From NCBI RefSeq assembly GCF_019797845.1, contig NZ_CP081864.1:4878432-4942431 (forward strand): a DNA stretch of 64,000 bases. The letters run 5' to 3'. Made by a program: the position numbers and the translations under genes. The DNA comes from Symbiopectobacterium purcellii. GTDB taxonomy: Bacteria > Pseudomonadota > Gammaproteobacteria > Enterobacterales > Enterobacteriaceae. The notes below the pieces were generated by a model, which saw only the letters and a program-made list of their open reading frames with translations, searched no databases and was not told the DNA's origin. Positions 24,366-33,593 of this stretch are shown one piece after another; the stretch's first letter is position 1; each line of letters begins with the position of its first letter.

Positions 24366-25137
24366 GACATCACTCATTTTACGCTCATCTTCCTATCTGA
24401 ACTGGCTATGGCGTTTAGTGATGACCGGCTTTTGTTTCGCGATGTTTGGCATCGGTGGGCTTCTATTGTCAGTAATATGGTTCAACCTGCTGCTGTTAAA
24501 ACGTAACGGTATAAGCCGGCGTCAACTGGCTCGCCGCAGTATCTCTGCTTGTTTTCGCTTTTTTTTACGCAGTGCGCGAGTGCTGGATTACCATATTGAA
24601 GGGGGCGATATATTAAGACGCGATCGGGCTTGTCTGGTTGTCGCGAATCACCCCACATTGATTGATTATGTGCTACTGGCATCCGTTATGCCGGAGGCTG
24701 ATTGTCTCGTAAAGGCCGAACTACGCAAAAATCCGTTTTTCAGTGGAGTGATTCGCACCGCTGATTATTTGCTTAATAGCCAATCTGACACCTTGCTTCC
24801 CGCATGTGAACAACGCTTACAGCGTGGGGAATCGATCATCATTTTTCCGGAAGGGACACGCTCTCGTTACGGTGAATCGATCGTGTTACAGCGTGGTGCT
24901 GCCAATATTGCCGTACGGTGCGGTTGCGATGTACGTATTGTTCATATTCGCTGTAGCCAGGACACATTAGGCAAGCAAAGTCGTTGGTATCATATTCCAC
25001 CGGAAAAACCTTACTTTTCGGTGGCTGTGTGTGAACGCATTGATAATAAAACTTTTGCATCAGCAGATATCGCGAGTTCATTGGCTGCTCGTCGATTAAA
25101 TCTCTATTTACAACAATCTTTAACTTTAGAAAAATAA
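24358..25137 (+). CDS. apeD: PlsC-like acyltransferase of the aryl polyene cluster
   Basis: 259 residues from the ATG at 24358, which overlaps the apeC stop. One N-terminal membrane segment is followed by an LPLAT domain with the catalytic N-H-P-T-L-I-D (HX4D) and the F-P-E-G-T-R-S-R block. It probably attaches the polyene or another acyl chain to a lipid-like anchor. Start codons further upstream fall inside apeC. Confidence 0.83.
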   Translation: MSETSLILRSSSYLNWLWRLVMTGFCFAMFGIGGLLLSVIWFNLLLLKRNGISRRQLARRSISACFRFFLRSARVLDYHIEGGDILRRDRACLVVANHPTLIDYVLLASVMPEADCLVKAELRKNPFFSGVIRTADYLLNSQSDTLLPACEQRLQRGESIIIFPEGTRSRYGESIVLQRGAANIAVRCGCDVRIVHIRCSQDTLGKQSRWYHIPPEKPYFSVAVCERIDNKTFASADIASSLAARRLNLYLQQSLTLEK

Positions 25138-25157
25138 TCGTGACAGGTACCGAGTTT

Positions 25158-25424
25158 ATGGAAAATATACATAATGAAATCAAAGAGATGATTATTGAGT
25201 CTCTCAATCTTGAAGATGTCAGCAAGGATGAGATAGATACTGATGCTCCGCTTTTTGGTGATGGTTTAGGGCTGGATTCTATTGATGCTCTGGAGTTGGG
25301 CCTTGCAGTAAAGAATCGTTATGGCGTGATACTTTCTGCGGAAAGTGAACAAATGCGACAACATTTTTTCTCTGTGGCGACGTTGGCGGCATTTATTACT
25401 ACACAGCGCACGATGAGTGCCTGA
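25158..25424 (+). CDS. apeE: Acyl carrier protein ApeE
   Basis: 88 residues from the ATG at 25158; an earlier GTG at 25140 gives an unlikely extension. The phosphopantetheine serine is visible in G-L-D-S-I-D-A-L. It carries the growing polyene in the type II polyketide-like system. Two carrier proteins in tandem are typical of these clusters. A phosphopantetheinyl transferase gene (yieE) lies at 50273-51007. Confidence 0.87.
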   Translation: MENIHNEIKEMIIESLNLEDVSKDEIDTDAPLFGDGLGLDSIDALELGLAVKNRYGVILSAESEQMRQHFFSVATLAAFITTQRTMSA

Positions 25425-25443
25425 TAAGAAAGACGAGTGGAAA

Positions 25444-25692
25444 ATGGATAAGAACGATATTTATCAGGAAATTGTCAGCTTATTGGTCAATTTGTTTGAA
25501 TTGAATGCAGACGATATAACACCAGAGTCCCGTCTCTATGAAGATCTTGAGTTGGACAGTATCGATGCCGTCGACATGGTTGTGCATTTGCAAAAACGCG
25601 TGGGGCGAAAGATCTCCCCTGACACCTTTAAATCGGTGCGTACAGTACAGCATGTTGTTGTTGCCGTTGAACAGCTGATTGAGGAACAGTAA
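25444..25692 (+). CDS. apeF: Acyl carrier protein ApeF
   Basis: 82 residues from ATG 25444 with GAGTGGAAA upstream. The carrier serine is in E-L-D-S-I-D-A-V. It is distinct in sequence from ApeE, so the two probably serve different steps, for example starter loading versus elongation. The in-frame GTG at 25417 overlaps apeE and is less likely. Confidence 0.87.
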   Translation: MDKNDIYQEIVSLLVNLFELNADDITPESRLYEDLELDSIDAVDMVVHLQKRVGRKISPDTFKSVRTVQHVVVAVEQLIEEQ

Positions 25693-25707
25693 CGCGATAA
25701 TCTGGTG

Positions 25708-26268
25708 ATGCCTGTGTTAATACGCTGTTTGAGTGTGCTTGTAACACTAAGCTGGCCGTTCTGCGTCTGGTTGAGTATTTATCATCTGGAGCACCGCTGG
25801 CTGATAGCTTTTTTGGTGCTGCTACTCCTATTACGCCTGATTACCTTGCGCGGTGAAACGTCTTTCTTGAAAGGAACGGCATTGCTGATCTCGGGGACGG
25901 GGGTTGCCCTTGCCGGTACGAGTCTGTTGCTGCGAGACAATCAGTGGCTGCTTTGGTATCCCGTAGCGGTTAATGGGATCATGTTGTTGCTATTCGGCAG
26001 CTCGCTATTCTATGGGATGCCGTTGGTAGAGCGTTTTGCCCGGTTAAGAGAACAGAATTTGCCCCCACAAGCTATTGCCTACACCTACCGCGTTACGCAA
26101 ATCTGGTGTCTGTTTTTTATTGTTAACGGCAGTATTGCTGCCCTGACGTGTGTTGTCAGCAATGTGCATTGGTGGATGTTATGGAACGGCATGATCAGTT
26201 ACTTGTTGATAGGGATGTTGATGGGGTGCGAGTGGATCGTGCGCCAACGCCTGAGAAAGCAAGCATGA
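25708..26268 (+). CDS. apeG: Multi-pass membrane protein ApeG (COG4648 type)
   Basis: 186 residues with five or six hydrophobic segments and few charged residues. It belongs to a membrane family found between the carrier proteins and the ligase in aryl polyene clusters; its biochemical role is unknown. The stop overlaps the apeH start (ATGA at 26265-26268), indicating coupled translation. Confidence 0.8.
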   Translation: MPVLIRCLSVLVTLSWPFCVWLSIYHLEHRWLIAFLVLLLLLRLITLRGETSFLKGTALLISGTGVALAGTSLLLRDNQWLLWYPVAVNGIMLLLFGSSLFYGMPLVERFARLREQNLPPQAIAYTYRVTQIWCLFFIVNGSIAALTCVVSNVHWWMLWNGMISYLLIGMLMGCEWIVRQRLRKQA

Positions 26269-27621
26269 ATGCTCAATCGGTTAAAGATTGGCTCTTGCAG
26301 GAAAATGATATGCAGCGTGTCATCGCACGCGCCGACGGCCAAACCTATACGCTTGCGATGCTCCGAATGCAGGTGTCTGCACTCTGTCAGCAACTGCTCA
26401 GTAGGCCAGAATTGCGCTGGGCATTGGGCATTATGTTTTGACGACAGTTATCGTTTTACCATCGGATTGCTGGCGGTATTGCATGCAGGAAAAGTGCCTG
26501 TGGTTCCGGGGCATTGTCGTCAATCGGTATTGCAAGAACAGATGGATACCTTTGATGGCGTGCTCACCGATATCGCTCTGGTATTGCCCTGTCCCTGTAT
26601 TTCCTTGAATGTCGATCTGAAAGATGTCGAATGTGGAGTAGTACTTCCCGCTATTCCTGCTGATGCTTACATTGTCCTGTTTACCTCTGGTTCGACGGGC
26701 TCACCGTGTGAGGTAATAAAACCCATACGCTGCATGGATGAGGAAGCGCGTTGGTTGGCTCGACTGTGGGGAACCCATTTGCAAGGATGCAATATTATTG
26801 CTTCCGTTACGCATCAGCATCTTTATGGGCTGACCTTTCGTATTTGGTTACCGTTAGCGCTCCAATTACCGTTTGATAGCCGACAATTGCTGTATACCGA
26901 GCAACTCGCCGCGCAAGATTGCCAATACCATTATGTTTTTATCAGTAGCCCGGCCTTTTTACGTCGCACCGATCGTTCTTTGATACCACCAACCTGTTCG
27001 CTAATTGTGTCTGCGGGGGGCATTTTACCCTGGCTAAGTGCTCAGGCTGCGATGGACTGGTTTACTCACCCCGTTAATGAAATATATGGCAGTACTGAAA
27101 CAGGGATAATGGCGTGGCGCTTGCGTGCAGCAGAGGCTACCCCATGGCAACTTTTTTCTGGCGTAACGCTGTGTTGCGATGAGCAACAAAAATGGACGGT
27201 GCAATCCGCGTTGATCCCTCATTCACAGGGTCATTCTCTGGATGATTACTTATCTTTTGATTCCGATGGCCATTTTACATTGATAGGCCGTCACGATCGC
27301 GTTGTAAAAATCGAAGATAAACGTATCTCATTAAGTGAAATTGAGCGACGGTTGCTGGCATTGCCCAATATCGAGGATGCGGTGGCTTTACAGGTGGCTC
27401 GCCCAGAACGCAGTGGTATTGGTGTTGTGTTGGTGTTGAATCGTTCAGTAATGCGTGACGATCTCTCTCAGTTAAAACGTCAGTGGCGCCACGAATTGCA
27501 CAAGTGGCTGGAGCCGTTGGCCATGCCGCGTTATTGGCGGTTTGTTGATGTGATTCCGCATAACAGCCAGAGCAAGCGTTCATGGCCTCAAATTCAGGAG
27601 CTATTCGATGCTACCCATTGA
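26265..27621 (+). pseudogene. apeH: Aryl-ACP (AMP-forming) ligase ApeH, frameshifted by a 7-bp duplication
   Basis: The reading frame from ATG 26265 (M-N-A-Q-S-V-K-D-W) runs to a TGA at 26439-26441. The rest of the protein continues in another frame to 27621. TGGGCAT stands twice in tandem at 26418-26431; removing one copy joins R-W-A-L to C-F-D-D-S-Y-R and yields 449 residues. The downstream part has the ANL-family P-loop F-T-S-G-S-T-G-S-P and the core motif Y-G-S-T-E-T-G. The enzyme activates the aromatic starter acid and loads it on a carrier protein, so its loss should block pigment synthesis. Confidence 0.85.
26418..26431. repeat. 7-bp tandem duplication inside apeH
   Basis: TGGGCAT at 26418-26424 and again at 26425-26431. 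The extra 7 bases shift the apeH frame; with one copy the gene is 1350 bases, a multiple of three. Confidence 0.95.
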
Positions 27622-28000
27622 AATAGCCCGAAGCGAAAAGCGTGTCATTGATGCTGCTGACCAGATTATTTTGGAATTGCTTGTTGATGATAATTTGTTT
27701 TGGTTTGACGGCCATTTTTCACATCAACCCATCCTGCCCGGAGTGGCGCAACTGGATTGGGTGATGCACTATGGCACTGAAATACTGGTCCCCCAAGGGT
27801 ATCGCTTCTCCGCTATAGAAAATGTTAAGTTTCAAAGACCTGTACAGCCCAATAATCGGCTGCGTTTGACGCTGCGATGGTGTGCCTTTAAGCAGCAGTT
27901 GAGTTTTACTTTTCATATTTTGGATAGGGATGAGGATCGGGTTGCCAGCAGTGGAAAGATCACACTGATTGATCATGTTGTGGTGACGCCATGTCCATAA
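27608..28000 (+). CDS. apeI: Hot-dog-fold beta-hydroxyacyl dehydratase ApeI
   Basis: 130 residues, FabA/FabZ-like, with the active-site block W-F-D-G-H-F-S-H-Q-P-I-L-P-G-V-A. It starts inside the end of apeH (14-base overlap). In the characterised aryl polyene system ApeI works as a heterodimer with ApeP to form the double bonds. Confidence 0.85.
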   Translation: MLPIEIARSEKRVIDAADQIILELLVDDNLFWFDGHFSHQPILPGVAQLDWVMHYGTEILVPQGYRFSAIENVKFQRPVQPNNRLRLTLRWCAFKQQLSFTFHILDRDEDRVASSGKITLIDHVVVTPCP

Positions 28001-29700
28001 CGAACGCTTTCTTGCCCTGCGTGGTGATCCCCTGTTTCAACCACGGCGCGACGTTGGCCTCTGTGCTTACTCGTCTGACACCTTTTTCGCTACCCGTTAT
28101 CATTGTTGATGATGGCAGCGACCTGGCGACACAGCAGGAACTGAATCGGTTGGCTGCGGATAACGTCGGCATTACTTTGATTCGCTTGGCGCAAAATAGT
28201 GGTAAGGGGGCTGTGGTGATCCATGGCATTCGCGTCGCGGCTGAGGCTGGTTTTACCCATGCTCTTCAGGTGGATGCGGATGGTCAACATCAAATAGAAG
28301 ATATACCGCGTTTGTTGGATGAGGCCCGAAGTCACCCTGAGACGCTAATTTCTGGTCAGCCTCGATATGATACCTCTGTACCCAAAGCTCGACTTTATGG
28401 TCGTTATATCACCCATGTCTGGGTCTGGATTGAAACGCTCTCTTTTTCGTTGAAAGACAGTATGTGTGGTTTTCGTGTCTACCCTATTGCGGCAACCTTG
28501 TCCTTGGCTGCTCGACAAGCGATAGGCCAGCGTATGGATTTTGATACGGAAATTATGGTACGACTTTATTGGTCGGGGACGCCGAGTCGTTTTGTTGAGA
28601 CGGCGGTAACCTACCCAGAAAACGGCCTGTCCCATTTTGATGCACTGTACGACAATCTGCGTATCTCATGGATGCATACGCGCTTGTTTTTCGGCATGCT
28701 GCCGCGAATTCCTGGGTTGCTGAACCGACGTCACCAGAAGCATTGGGCGAGTGCCAGTGAGCGTAAAGGGTTGCTCGGCATGCGCCTTATGCTGGCGGTC
28801 TACCAGCGTCTTGGACGCCCCTTCTTCACCCTGCTACTTTGGCCTGTGATTGCTTTCTACTGGTTAACGGGTGGCGTTCAGCGACGCGCCTCTCAAAGAT
28901 GGCTACGCCATTGTCAGGACTACGCCTTTCAACATGGCATCGCTTTACCTAAGCCACTGAATAGCTATCGACATTTTCTGCGTTTCGGTCAGTCAATGTT
29001 GGATAAAGTCGCCAGCTGGCGCGGTGATTTACACTGGGGAACCGCTATCGATTTCGCCCCCGGTGCGCGCGACATCGTCAAACAAAGTCGGCCACGTGGG
29101 CAACTCATTCTGGCGTCACATTTAGGTGACATCGAAGTGTGTCGTGCATTGGCCAGGCAGGTCAGCTATTTGACCATTAACGCGTTGGTTTTTACGGACA
29201 ACTCACAGCGTTTTAAGCAAATACTGGAAGAGATAGCGCCTCAGGCTGGCGTTAACCTCATTCCTGTTAATAACATCGGCCCTGATACGGCCATTATGCT
29301 GCAAGAAAAAATTGAAGCGGGTGAATGGGTGGCTATTGTTGGCGATCGTACTGCGGTGAATCGTCAACGCGGGGGGACTCGCCGCGTGGTATGGAGTTCA
29401 TTCCTTGGACGCAAAGCCCCCTTTCCTCAAGGACCCTTTTTGCTGGCAGCCGCTCTGCGCTGTCCTGTGTTGCTCATGTTCGTTATTCGCGAAGCCAATA
29501 TATTGCGAGTCCACTGTGAACCCTTTGCTGACCCCATTGTATTACCGCGAGCCACACGGCAGACCGCGTTGCAGGAGATTGTGGATCGTTATGCTGAGCG
29601 CTTGGGGCATTACGCGCTGAAATCCCCGCTTGATTGGTTTAATTTTTTTGATTTTTGGTCTTTGCCTGGCGAAGAACATTCGACAGAAAAAAAGGAGTAA
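27991..29700 (+). CDS. apeJ: Bifunctional glycosyltransferase (GT2) / acyltransferase ApeJ
   Basis: 569 residues in two parts. Residues ~1-240 are a GT2 glycosyltransferase: V-V-I-P-C-F-N-H-G-A, then V-D-D-G-S and the metal-binding D-A-D-G. Residues ~270-560 are a LpxL/HtrB-like acyltransferase with S-H-L-G-D-I-E and G-D-R-T-A-V-N. The pair suggests it builds or acylates the sugar-lipid part that anchors the polyene in the outer membrane. It overlaps apeI by 10 bases. Confidence 0.87.
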   Translation: MSITNAFLPCVVIPCFNHGATLASVLTRLTPFSLPVIIVDDGSDLATQQELNRLAADNVGITLIRLAQNSGKGAVVIHGIRVAAEAGFTHALQVDADGQHQIEDIPRLLDEARSHPETLISGQPRYDTSVPKARLYGRYITHVWVWIETLSFSLKDSMCGFRVYPIAATLSLAARQAIGQRMDFDTEIMVRLYWSGTPSRFVETAVTYPENGLSHFDALYDNLRISWMHTRLFFGMLPRIPGLLNRRHQKHWASASERKGLLGMRLMLAVYQRLGRPFFTLLLWPVIAFYWLTGGVQRRASQRWLRHCQDYAFQHGIALPKPLNSYRHFLRFGQSMLDKVASWRGDLHWGTAIDFAPGARDIVKQSRPRGQLILASHLGDIEVCRALARQVSYLTINALVFTDNSQRFKQILEEIAPQAGVNLIPVNNIGPDTAIMLQEKIEAGEWVAIVGDRTAVNRQRGGTRRVVWSSFLGRKAPFPQGPFLLAAALRCPVLLMFVIREANILRVHCEPFADPIVLPRATRQTALQEIVDRYAERLGHYALKSPLDWFNFFDFWSLPGEEHSTEKKE

Positions 29701-29702
29701 GG

Positions 29703-30125
29703 GTGTTAAAGGATTCCCGCTTAAGCCATGAAGTCACGCTGACGGTGTCATTCCATGATTGCGATCCTATGGGTGTTGTCTGGCATGGTAACTACTTCCG
29801 TTTCTTTGAAGTTGCGCGTGAAGCGCTACTGAGCAAATTTAACTATGGCTACCGCGAAATGCTGGCATCGGGTTATGTCTGGCCGGTTGTGGATACGCGC
29901 GTTAAATATCGCGCGGCCTTAACCTACGAGCAGCATATTCGCGTGCGGGCCACCATTGAAGAATTTGAGAACCGGTTGCGTATTGCTTACCAGATCTTTG
30001 ACGCCGAGAGTGGCCAGCGGACGACCACCGGCTATACCACCCAGGTTGCGGTACAAGAAGGTCAACGCGAGCTCAGTTTTGTTTCTCCCTCTATTCTGTT
30101 CGAACGCCTTGGAGTCACGCCGTGA
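29703..30125 (+). CDS. apeK: YbgC-like acyl thioesterase ApeK
   Basis: 140 residues from a GTG at 29703 with AAAGGAGTAAGG before it; upstream in-frame starts lie within apeJ. Hot-dog fold with the 4-hydroxybenzoyl-CoA thioesterase-type motif D-C-D-P-M-G-V-V-W-H-G-N-Y. It may release or edit acyl chains from the carrier protein. Its stop overlaps the apeL start (GTGA). Confidence 0.82.
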   Translation: MLKDSRLSHEVTLTVSFHDCDPMGVVWHGNYFRFFEVAREALLSKFNYGYREMLASGYVWPVVDTRVKYRAALTYEQHIRVRATIEEFENRLRIAYQIFDAESGQRTTTGYTTQVAVQEGQRELSFVSPSILFERLGVTP

Positions 30126-30727
30126 TAAAAATCCTGATTGCTGGTTTCGTGTTGCTCACGGGCAGTGTGCAAGCGGTGACACTTGATGAACTACAGCTGC
30201 GCTTCAGTCAGGAGCCTGTGGTGCGTGCTGATTTTACTCAACAGCGTCAGATAAAAGGAATGGTTAAGCCACTCACATCCAATGGCCAGATGCTGATCGC
30301 TCAGGATAAAGGGCTGTGGTGGCATCAGGTAGCACCTTTCCCTTTGACGATGGTTCTGGATGAAACACGAATGGTTCAAGTGATGAACGGCCAAGCGCCA
30401 CAGATCGTCACGGCAGAAACCAATCCACAGATGTTTCAGTTTAATCATCTGTTGCGCGCCTTGTTTCAAGCGGATCGCCAGGTGCTAGAACAAAATTTTA
30501 CCGTGGCTTTTACTTCACTTCCTGAGGAACAGTGGCGATTGGTGCTGATACCGAAAACCTCCCCGCTGGATAAGCTGTTTAACGATATTACGTTGCGTGG
30601 CGGTACGTTTCTTGATGGCATTGAACTCAACGATCGCCAGGGCGACGTAACGCGTATAACCCTGAGTAATCAGCGCCTCACTCCCAGGACGTTAAGTGAT
30701 GATGAAAAGCAGCGTTTCGTTTTCTGA
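30122..30727 (+). CDS. apeL: LolA-like periplasmic carrier ApeL
   Basis: 201 residues from a GTG overlapping the apeK stop. A Sec signal peptide (cleavage near S-V-Q-A-V-T) precedes a LolA-type lipid carrier domain with F-T-Q-Q-R-Q and L-W-W-H-Q. It probably ferries the lipid-linked polyene across the periplasm from the exporter ApeM. Confidence 0.83.
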   Translation: MIKILIAGFVLLTGSVQAVTLDELQLRFSQEPVVRADFTQQRQIKGMVKPLTSNGQMLIAQDKGLWWHQVAPFPLTMVLDETRMVQVMNGQAPQIVTAETNPQMFQFNHLLRALFQADRQVLEQNFTVAFTSLPEEQWRLVLIPKTSPLDKLFNDITLRGGTFLDGIELNDRQGDVTRITLSNQRLTPRTLSDDEKQRFVF

Positions 30728-33020
30728 TTGGGTCCGGCGTGCCGCGTTGTTCTGGGTAGCATGTTGTGCAGTGTTACTGCTAGCAGCGGTATTGTTGTTG
30801 CCCAAGGCTCAGATCAACAGCAGCGTACTGTCGCTGCTACCGAAGCAAGCCATGGGGGATATTCCCACCGCATTGCAGCAAGGGTTTCTCGAACGACTCG
30901 ATCGTCAAATGGTCTGGATGGTGACATCCGGTCATCAGCCAGATCCTGCCGTCGCTGATTGGTGGTTCAGACAATTGCAGGCGATGCCTGAATTACAACA
31001 AGTAAATGGCCCGATAGATGCTGATACACAACAGCAGTGGGGACGTTTTGTCTACGATCATCGCAACGGTTTAGTTGATACCGCGACCCGTGCGCGTTTG
31101 GCCAACGGCGGTAGCGCTCAAGCTGATTGGGTGTTGGCTCAACTCTACTCTGCTTTTGCCGGGGTGAGTGGCAATGAATTGAACCATGATCCGCTGATGT
31201 TGGTGCGTGGTTCGCAGTTAGCCATGCAGCAAAATGCCAGCCAGTTAGGGTTGTCACAAGGCTGGCTTGTCACCAAAGATAGCGAGGGCAGAACCTGGTA
31301 TTTTTTGCACGGCGAGTTGAGTGGCAACTCGTTTGATATGTCCGCGCATCAAGCCGTCGTTGAAAAATTAGATGTCCTAAAGGCTTCATTGAAAACGACG
31401 TTTCCTGATGCGGATGTGTTGACGCGTGGCACGGTATTGTTCAGCCATTATGCCAGCCAGCAGGCAAGGCAAGATGTATCAACCCTCGGTACCGCAACCC
31501 TGGTGGGGGTGCTGTTATTAATTTTCGCTGTTTTTCGCTCTGTGCGCCCACTTCTGCTCTGCGCGCTTTCTGTTGGGATTGGTGCGCTCACCGGCACGAT
31601 TGTTACGCTGATGGTGTTCGGTGAGTTGTATCTGATGACGCTGATAATGAGTATCAGCATTGTTGGGATCTCCGCCGACTACACCCTCTATTACCTAACG
31701 GAACGGCTGGTACATGGCGCCCATGTTTCCGCGATGGAGAGCCTGAAAAAGGTGTTGCCAGCGCTGTTGTTGGCGCTTTTTACCACCATGATCGCCTACC
31801 TTATCATGGCATTGGCTCCCTTCCCCGGTTTGCAGCAGTTAGCGGTGTTTGCAACGAGTGGGCTGGCGGCTTCCTGCATGACTGTCGTGTGTTGGTATCC
31901 TTTCTTCGTCAAGCGATTACAGGTCAGACCGGCGCCTGCAATGGTATTAATGGGGCGCTGGCTAGCGGCCTGGCGTCGGCAACCAGCGGTAAGCATTGGC
32001 ATTCCGGTCGCTGTATTGCTGTTCTCAGTGGTTGGACTGGTTCGATTAGATATCAATGATGATATTTCACAGCTGCAAGCGTTGCCGCAGGAACTGCTGA
32101 TGCAAGAACGGCAAGTAACCACGTTAACCGGACAACGTGCCGATCAGACATGGTTTGTGGTTTACGGTGATGATCCGCAGACCACATTGCAAAGAGTTGA
32201 AAAACTTGCACCCGCGTTAAGTGATGCGCAGCGTCATGGGTGGTTAGAGCACTACCGCGTGCTACCGCTGCTTTCTTTAGCCCAGCAGCAGAAAGACCTT
32301 CAGTTGATTACGGCTGCGGCACCTGCCGTGCTTGCGCGTCTTGGTGACGCAGGAGTGGTTGTTGAACCGCCAATGGTAACCGCTACGCCTGTAACGCCGG
32401 AAGACTGGTTGCAAAGCCCGGTGAGCGAGGGGTGGCGTTTGCTCTGGTTGACGCTCCCTTCAGGAAAAAGTGGCGTCTTGGTTCCCGTGAGTGGTGTCAA
32501 AGATAGCCAGGCATTAGCGCATTTGGCGCAAACATTGCCTGGTGTGAGCTGGATTGATCGCAAGAGCACTTTTGATGCGCTGTTCGGTTTTTATCGCGTG
32601 ATGCTGGGGTGGTTATTGGCGGCTTCTGTGGGCGTTATTGCCTTAAGTTTTATGCTACGTCTGGGGTGGCGTCGTGGACTGAAGAGCGCGATACCCTCTG
32701 TGCTTTCTCTTGGCTCTGGGCTTGCGGTCTTGGCGCTCAGTGGGCATTCGCTGAATTTGTTTTCGTTGATGGCGCTGATACTGGTGTTGGGAATTGGTAT
32801 CAACTATACGCTGTTTTTCAGTAATCCACGCGGGACGCCGATGACGTCATTGCTGGCCGTTACGCTGGCGATGAGTGTGGCTCTGCTCACCCTGGGTATG
32901 CTGGTGTTTAGTCAAACCCAAGCCATTAGCAATTTTGGCATTGTGCTATGCAGCGGCGTGTTTACCGCATTTTTGTTGTCACCATTGGCATTGCCGGACG
33001 CAAAAGGGAAGAGAAAATGA
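30699..33020 (+). CDS. apeM: MMPL/RND-family exporter ApeM
   Basis: About 773 residues. Two repeats, each with one membrane helix, a large periplasmic domain and a bundle of about five helices, give the 12-helix MMPL/RND architecture. The helix-4-type segment I-V-G-I-S-A-D-Y-T-L-Y-Y in the first half is echoed by L-G-I-G-I-N-Y-T-L-F-F in the second. It is the likely inner-membrane exporter of the polyene lipid. It overlaps apeL by about 29 bases; the exact start (GTG 30696, ATG 30699 or 30702) is open. Confidence 0.87.
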   Translation: MMKSSVSFSDWVRRAALFWVACCAVLLLAAVLLLPKAQINSSVLSLLPKQAMGDIPTALQQGFLERLDRQMVWMVTSGHQPDPAVADWWFRQLQAMPELQQVNGPIDADTQQQWGRFVYDHRNGLVDTATRARLANGGSAQADWVLAQLYSAFAGVSGNELNHDPLMLVRGSQLAMQQNASQLGLSQGWLVTKDSEGRTWYFLHGELSGNSFDMSAHQAVVEKLDVLKASLKTTFPDADVLTRGTVLFSHYASQQARQDVSTLGTATLVGVLLLIFAVFRSVRPLLLCALSVGIGALTGTIVTLMVFGELYLMTLIMSISIVGISADYTLYYLTERLVHGAHVSAMESLKKVLPALLLALFTTMIAYLIMALAPFPGLQQLAVFATSGLAASCMTVVCWYPFFVKRLQVRPAPAMVLMGRWLAAWRRQPAVSIGIPVAVLLFSVVGLVRLDINDDISQLQALPQELLMQERQVTTLTGQRADQTWFVVYGDDPQTTLQRVEKLAPALSDAQRHGWLEHYRVLPLLSLAQQQKDLQLITAAAPAVLARLGDAGVVVEPPMVTATPVTPEDWLQSPVSEGWRLLWLTLPSGKSGVLVPVSGVKDSQALAHLAQTLPGVSWIDRKSTFDALFGFYRVMLGWLLAASVGVIALSFMLRLGWRRGLKSAIPSVLSLGSGLAVLALSGHSLNLFSLMALILVLGIGINYTLFFSNPRGTPMTSLLAVTLAMSVALLTLGMLVFSQTQAISNFGIVLCSGVFTAFLLSPLALPDAKGKRK

Positions 33021-33592
33021 GGATGTTTCAACGTGGCTTGTCCCTGGTTTACGCATTGCTGCTTTGTGCGTGTGCCAATCAACAGCCTGAAGCGGGGCGC
33101 CCACAAGCGTGGCTTAAACCGGGCGTGAAAGTGACATTGCCTGCACCAGCCATCACCCCCGCCTTTAATGAACAACAGCTATTGACCGGAACCTTTAAGG
33201 GCCAGCAGCAATCTTTATTGGTCATGATCAATGGGGATGAACAGCAACTGACACTGGTTGGGCTCTCTTCTATTGGTATTCGTCTTTTTCTCGTTACTTA
33301 TGACTCACGTGGTATTCATACCGAACAATCCATTGTATTACCGCAGTTACCGCCCGCCAGTCAGGTGTTAGCGGATATTATGCTGAGCCACTGGCCTGTA
33401 ACACAGTGGCGATCACTGTTACCACCGGGGTGGGAACTGCGCGACCTGGGTGATAAACGGCAATTGACTGACAATAACGGCAAGCTGATCACTGAAATTC
33501 GTTACATGAATCGTAATCAGCAGCGTGTGCCGATCAGCGTTCAGCAATTTGTCTTTGGTTACCACATTACTATTCAACACCTGGATGGCTGA
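33017..33592 (+). CDS. apeN: Lipoprotein ApeN (DUF3261 type)
   Basis: 191 residues from ATG 33017, which overlaps the apeM stop (ATGA). A short signal peptide ends in A-L-L-L-C-A-C, a slightly unusual lipobox. The mature domain is beta-rich with repeated hydrophobic strands. Position and size match the DUF3261 lipoprotein of aryl polyene clusters, perhaps an outer-membrane acceptor analogous to LolB. Confidence 0.78.
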   Translation: MRMFQRGLSLVYALLLCACANQQPEAGRPQAWLKPGVKVTLPAPAITPAFNEQQLLTGTFKGQQQSLLVMINGDEQQLTLVGLSSIGIRLFLVTYDSRGIHTEQSIVLPQLPPASQVLADIMLSHWPVTQWRSLLPPGWELRDLGDKRQLTDNNGKLITEIRYMNRNQQRVPISVQQFVFGYHITIQHLDG

Positions 33593-33593
33593 C

